A stretch of DNA of 64,000 nucleotides from Undaria pinnatifida (lineage: Eukaryota > Sar > Phaeophyceae > Laminariales > Alariaceae), in contig JABAKD010000026.1 of assembly GCA_012845835.1 (NCBI GenBank), positions 13,484,379-13,548,378 of the forward strand. Reading direction: 5' to 3'. The position numbers and the translations under genes were made by a program. This document shows positions 62,640-64,000 of this stretch, piece by piece. The notes beneath the pieces are model-generated. The model was given only the letters and a program-made list of their open reading frames with translations, did no database searches and was not told the origin of the DNA. Within the stretch, counting starts at the first letter, position 1. Each line of letters begins with the position of its first letter.

Positions 62640-64000
62640 ACATACACTCCAGCTGTGAGATCGAAGATTTCGTCGAAGCTCATATTTGCAAGCTGTGTGC
62701 GATACTCCCATCGCGCGTATTACGAGTTGTGTGTCCTCATTAAGGATATAGGTCGGCGACTCCCCTTACAACTACAGTATAGCTATTAGGGTCAACAGGG
62801 TGATTTTAGTCAGTCTGTGCGCGGAAACTATAAAACCCGTTTCTGTGGGGGACAACATCTGACAGCTGTGGAGGGAAATGTATACTTTCATCAAGTGAAT
62901 CCTGTAAGTCGAATAACCGGGCGGAGTTTTGAAGAACGTGGGGGCCTGGTTTTGATCAAAAGCGAGCGGGGTTGGAGGGGGGGGGGGGGGGGGGGGGGGA
63001 GGGGGGGCGGACGGGCGGGTAATTTGTGCATGTAAGCTATAAATCCTTTCAAGGGGATAAATCTGACGGTTTGGAAGAAAAATAAGAAAAAATGGACCAG
63101 TTTATCATGGGGGGGGGGTTGGGGCGGGGGTGGGGCGTATGGGGCAGCTCAATGTGTGCCTGGAAACTTTACAATATTTTGAGGGGATAAATGTGACGGT
63201 TTTGGAAATAATGCATCAGTTTATCATGTATATCTTGGGGTAAGTCGTACAATCAGTGAGTAGAGAGAGGGTGAAGTGTTCGAGGAGGTGGGGTTGGGAT
63301 GGGTTGGGGGGGGGGGGGAGGTGGGGGGTGGGGGCGGGGGGGGCCGGGGGGGGGGGGGGGTCGGGGGGGGGGAAGGAAGGGTTTTTGGTGAGGGGTCTGT
63401 TACACGTGTGGTGCTAGGTCTCGGCGATAGTGCGGGTGATGGGGAAGAAGGGGGCGTTCAGGGTGGGGGCGGGGGGGAACGGCATAGATGGCTCTCGGAA
63501 GATGATAAGGCGATATCCTGTGCGTGAAGTGTTTATTAATCTGGCGGATTTCGATATTAGGTGGGGCTTTTGAGCAAGGGAGAGCGAGAGGGGGGGGAGG
63601 GGGGATATTTTTCAAGAGGTTTAGGTCAAAAGTAATATTCAAATACACTTCGGCTGTGAGATCAAAGATATGTAGGGGCTTGTTATACGCGTGGTGCTAG
63701 GTCTAGGCTATCGTGCGGGTGGTTGGAAAAGAGGGGGCGTTGGAGGTTTTTTTTTTCTGGGGGGGGGGGTCGGGGGAAAAGAATTGAAAGCTACGTCATG
63801 GATGGTCAGAAAGATAATGACGTGATATCAACTGCGTATGTATAGGTGTTTATTACTCTGGCCGATTTCGATTGTGAGCGTGGGGCTTTTGGACAAACTA
63901 GGCGGAAGGGGGGGGGATCGAGGGACGGGGGGGGGGGGGGGGGGGAGGGTCGGGGTTTTTTCTTGAACAAGAGGGGTCAGGGGAGGGGGAGGGGAAGGGG
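62640..64000 (-). repeat. C/G-rich dispersed repeat, long copy (copy 6), runs off the window
   Basis: Reverse-strand terminal 200 bp (62643-62830), then subunits with G runs (62960-63010, 63300-63370, 63900-63950), and blocks as in 17625-18860 (TTTATTAATCTGGCGGATTTC, GTGGTGCTAGGTCT, GATGGCTCTCG). An internal end motif (CACTTCGGCTGTGAGATCAAAGAT) at 63647 shows that units are nested in tandem. Confidence 0.85.

Noticed and set aside
1-64000. Endogenous giant-virus or Polinton insertion, suggested by long inverted repeats and an OTU gene
   Set aside because: No capsid, packaging ATPase, protein-primed polymerase or other core gene is visible; the inverted repeats belong to several independent families.

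Overview
The window looks like a repeat-dominated stretch of a eukaryotic nuclear genome, most likely an alga or other protist. I base this on a non-LTR (LINE) reverse transcriptase, a Ty3/gypsy polyprotein, a pogo/CENP-B-like transposon with TA target duplications, tRNA-headed SINE-like repeats, many homopolymer G/C tracts, and no operons or bacterial gene spacing. The lineage cannot be fixed from sequence alone. I found no convincing intact single-copy host gene; nearly every recognisable coding segment belongs to a mobile element and most are broken by frameshifts or stops.

Layout. 1-850: ends of two dispersed repeats. 1686-7850 (minus): a decayed Ty3/gypsy element, read as gag/nucleocapsid - aspartic protease - reverse transcriptase - RNase H - C5 cytosine DNA methyltransferase - integrase - SH3/Tudor-like tail; the methyltransferase inside the polyprotein is unusual. 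9.4-10.1 kb: one arm of a C-rich dispersed repeat. 10126-15230: a 5.1 kb element with long terminal inverted repeats enclosing a minus-strand gene whose N-terminal part has a GIY-YIG nuclease motif. 15.9-18.9 kb: two copies of the C/G-rich repeat meeting tail to tail in a giant AT-centred palindrome. 19.7-23.1 kb: a dispersed repeat into which a pogo-like transposon (21105-22745) jumped; the matching empty site is at 42.9-43.6 kb. 25.2-26.7 kb (minus): a frameshifted tyrosine recombinase of Crypton/DIRS type. 26.7-30.1 kb: a GC-rich higher-order minisatellite.

31683-34469 and 49676-55920 are two insertions of one previously unrecognised (to me) element that carries an OTU-type cysteine protease ORF. 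The two copies share both ends exactly but hold 2 versus 8 tandem OTU units; the second sits inside a LINE tail. Each unit has its own TATA-like box and ATG, encodes the Asp/Cys half of the OTU fold, and lacks the catalytic His half, which survives only once, behind a stop codon. 34705-35817 is a second, internally deleted pogo-like copy. 35.8-39.4 kb and 45.9-49.5 kb hold inverted copies of a composite repeat with tRNA-like heads, plus foldback MITEs. 40.2-42.7 kb is a degenerate LINE; its 3' tail recurs four or five more times. 57.5-61.8 kb has only unrecognised short ORFs; 61.84-62.3 kb is a 119-bp tandem repeat; the window closes with another C/G-rich repeat copy.

The parts do not form a pathway. 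They form a nested history of insertion, duplication and decay, with protein modules (OTU, methyltransferase, GIY-YIG, tyrosine recombinase) captured or carried by mobile DNA.
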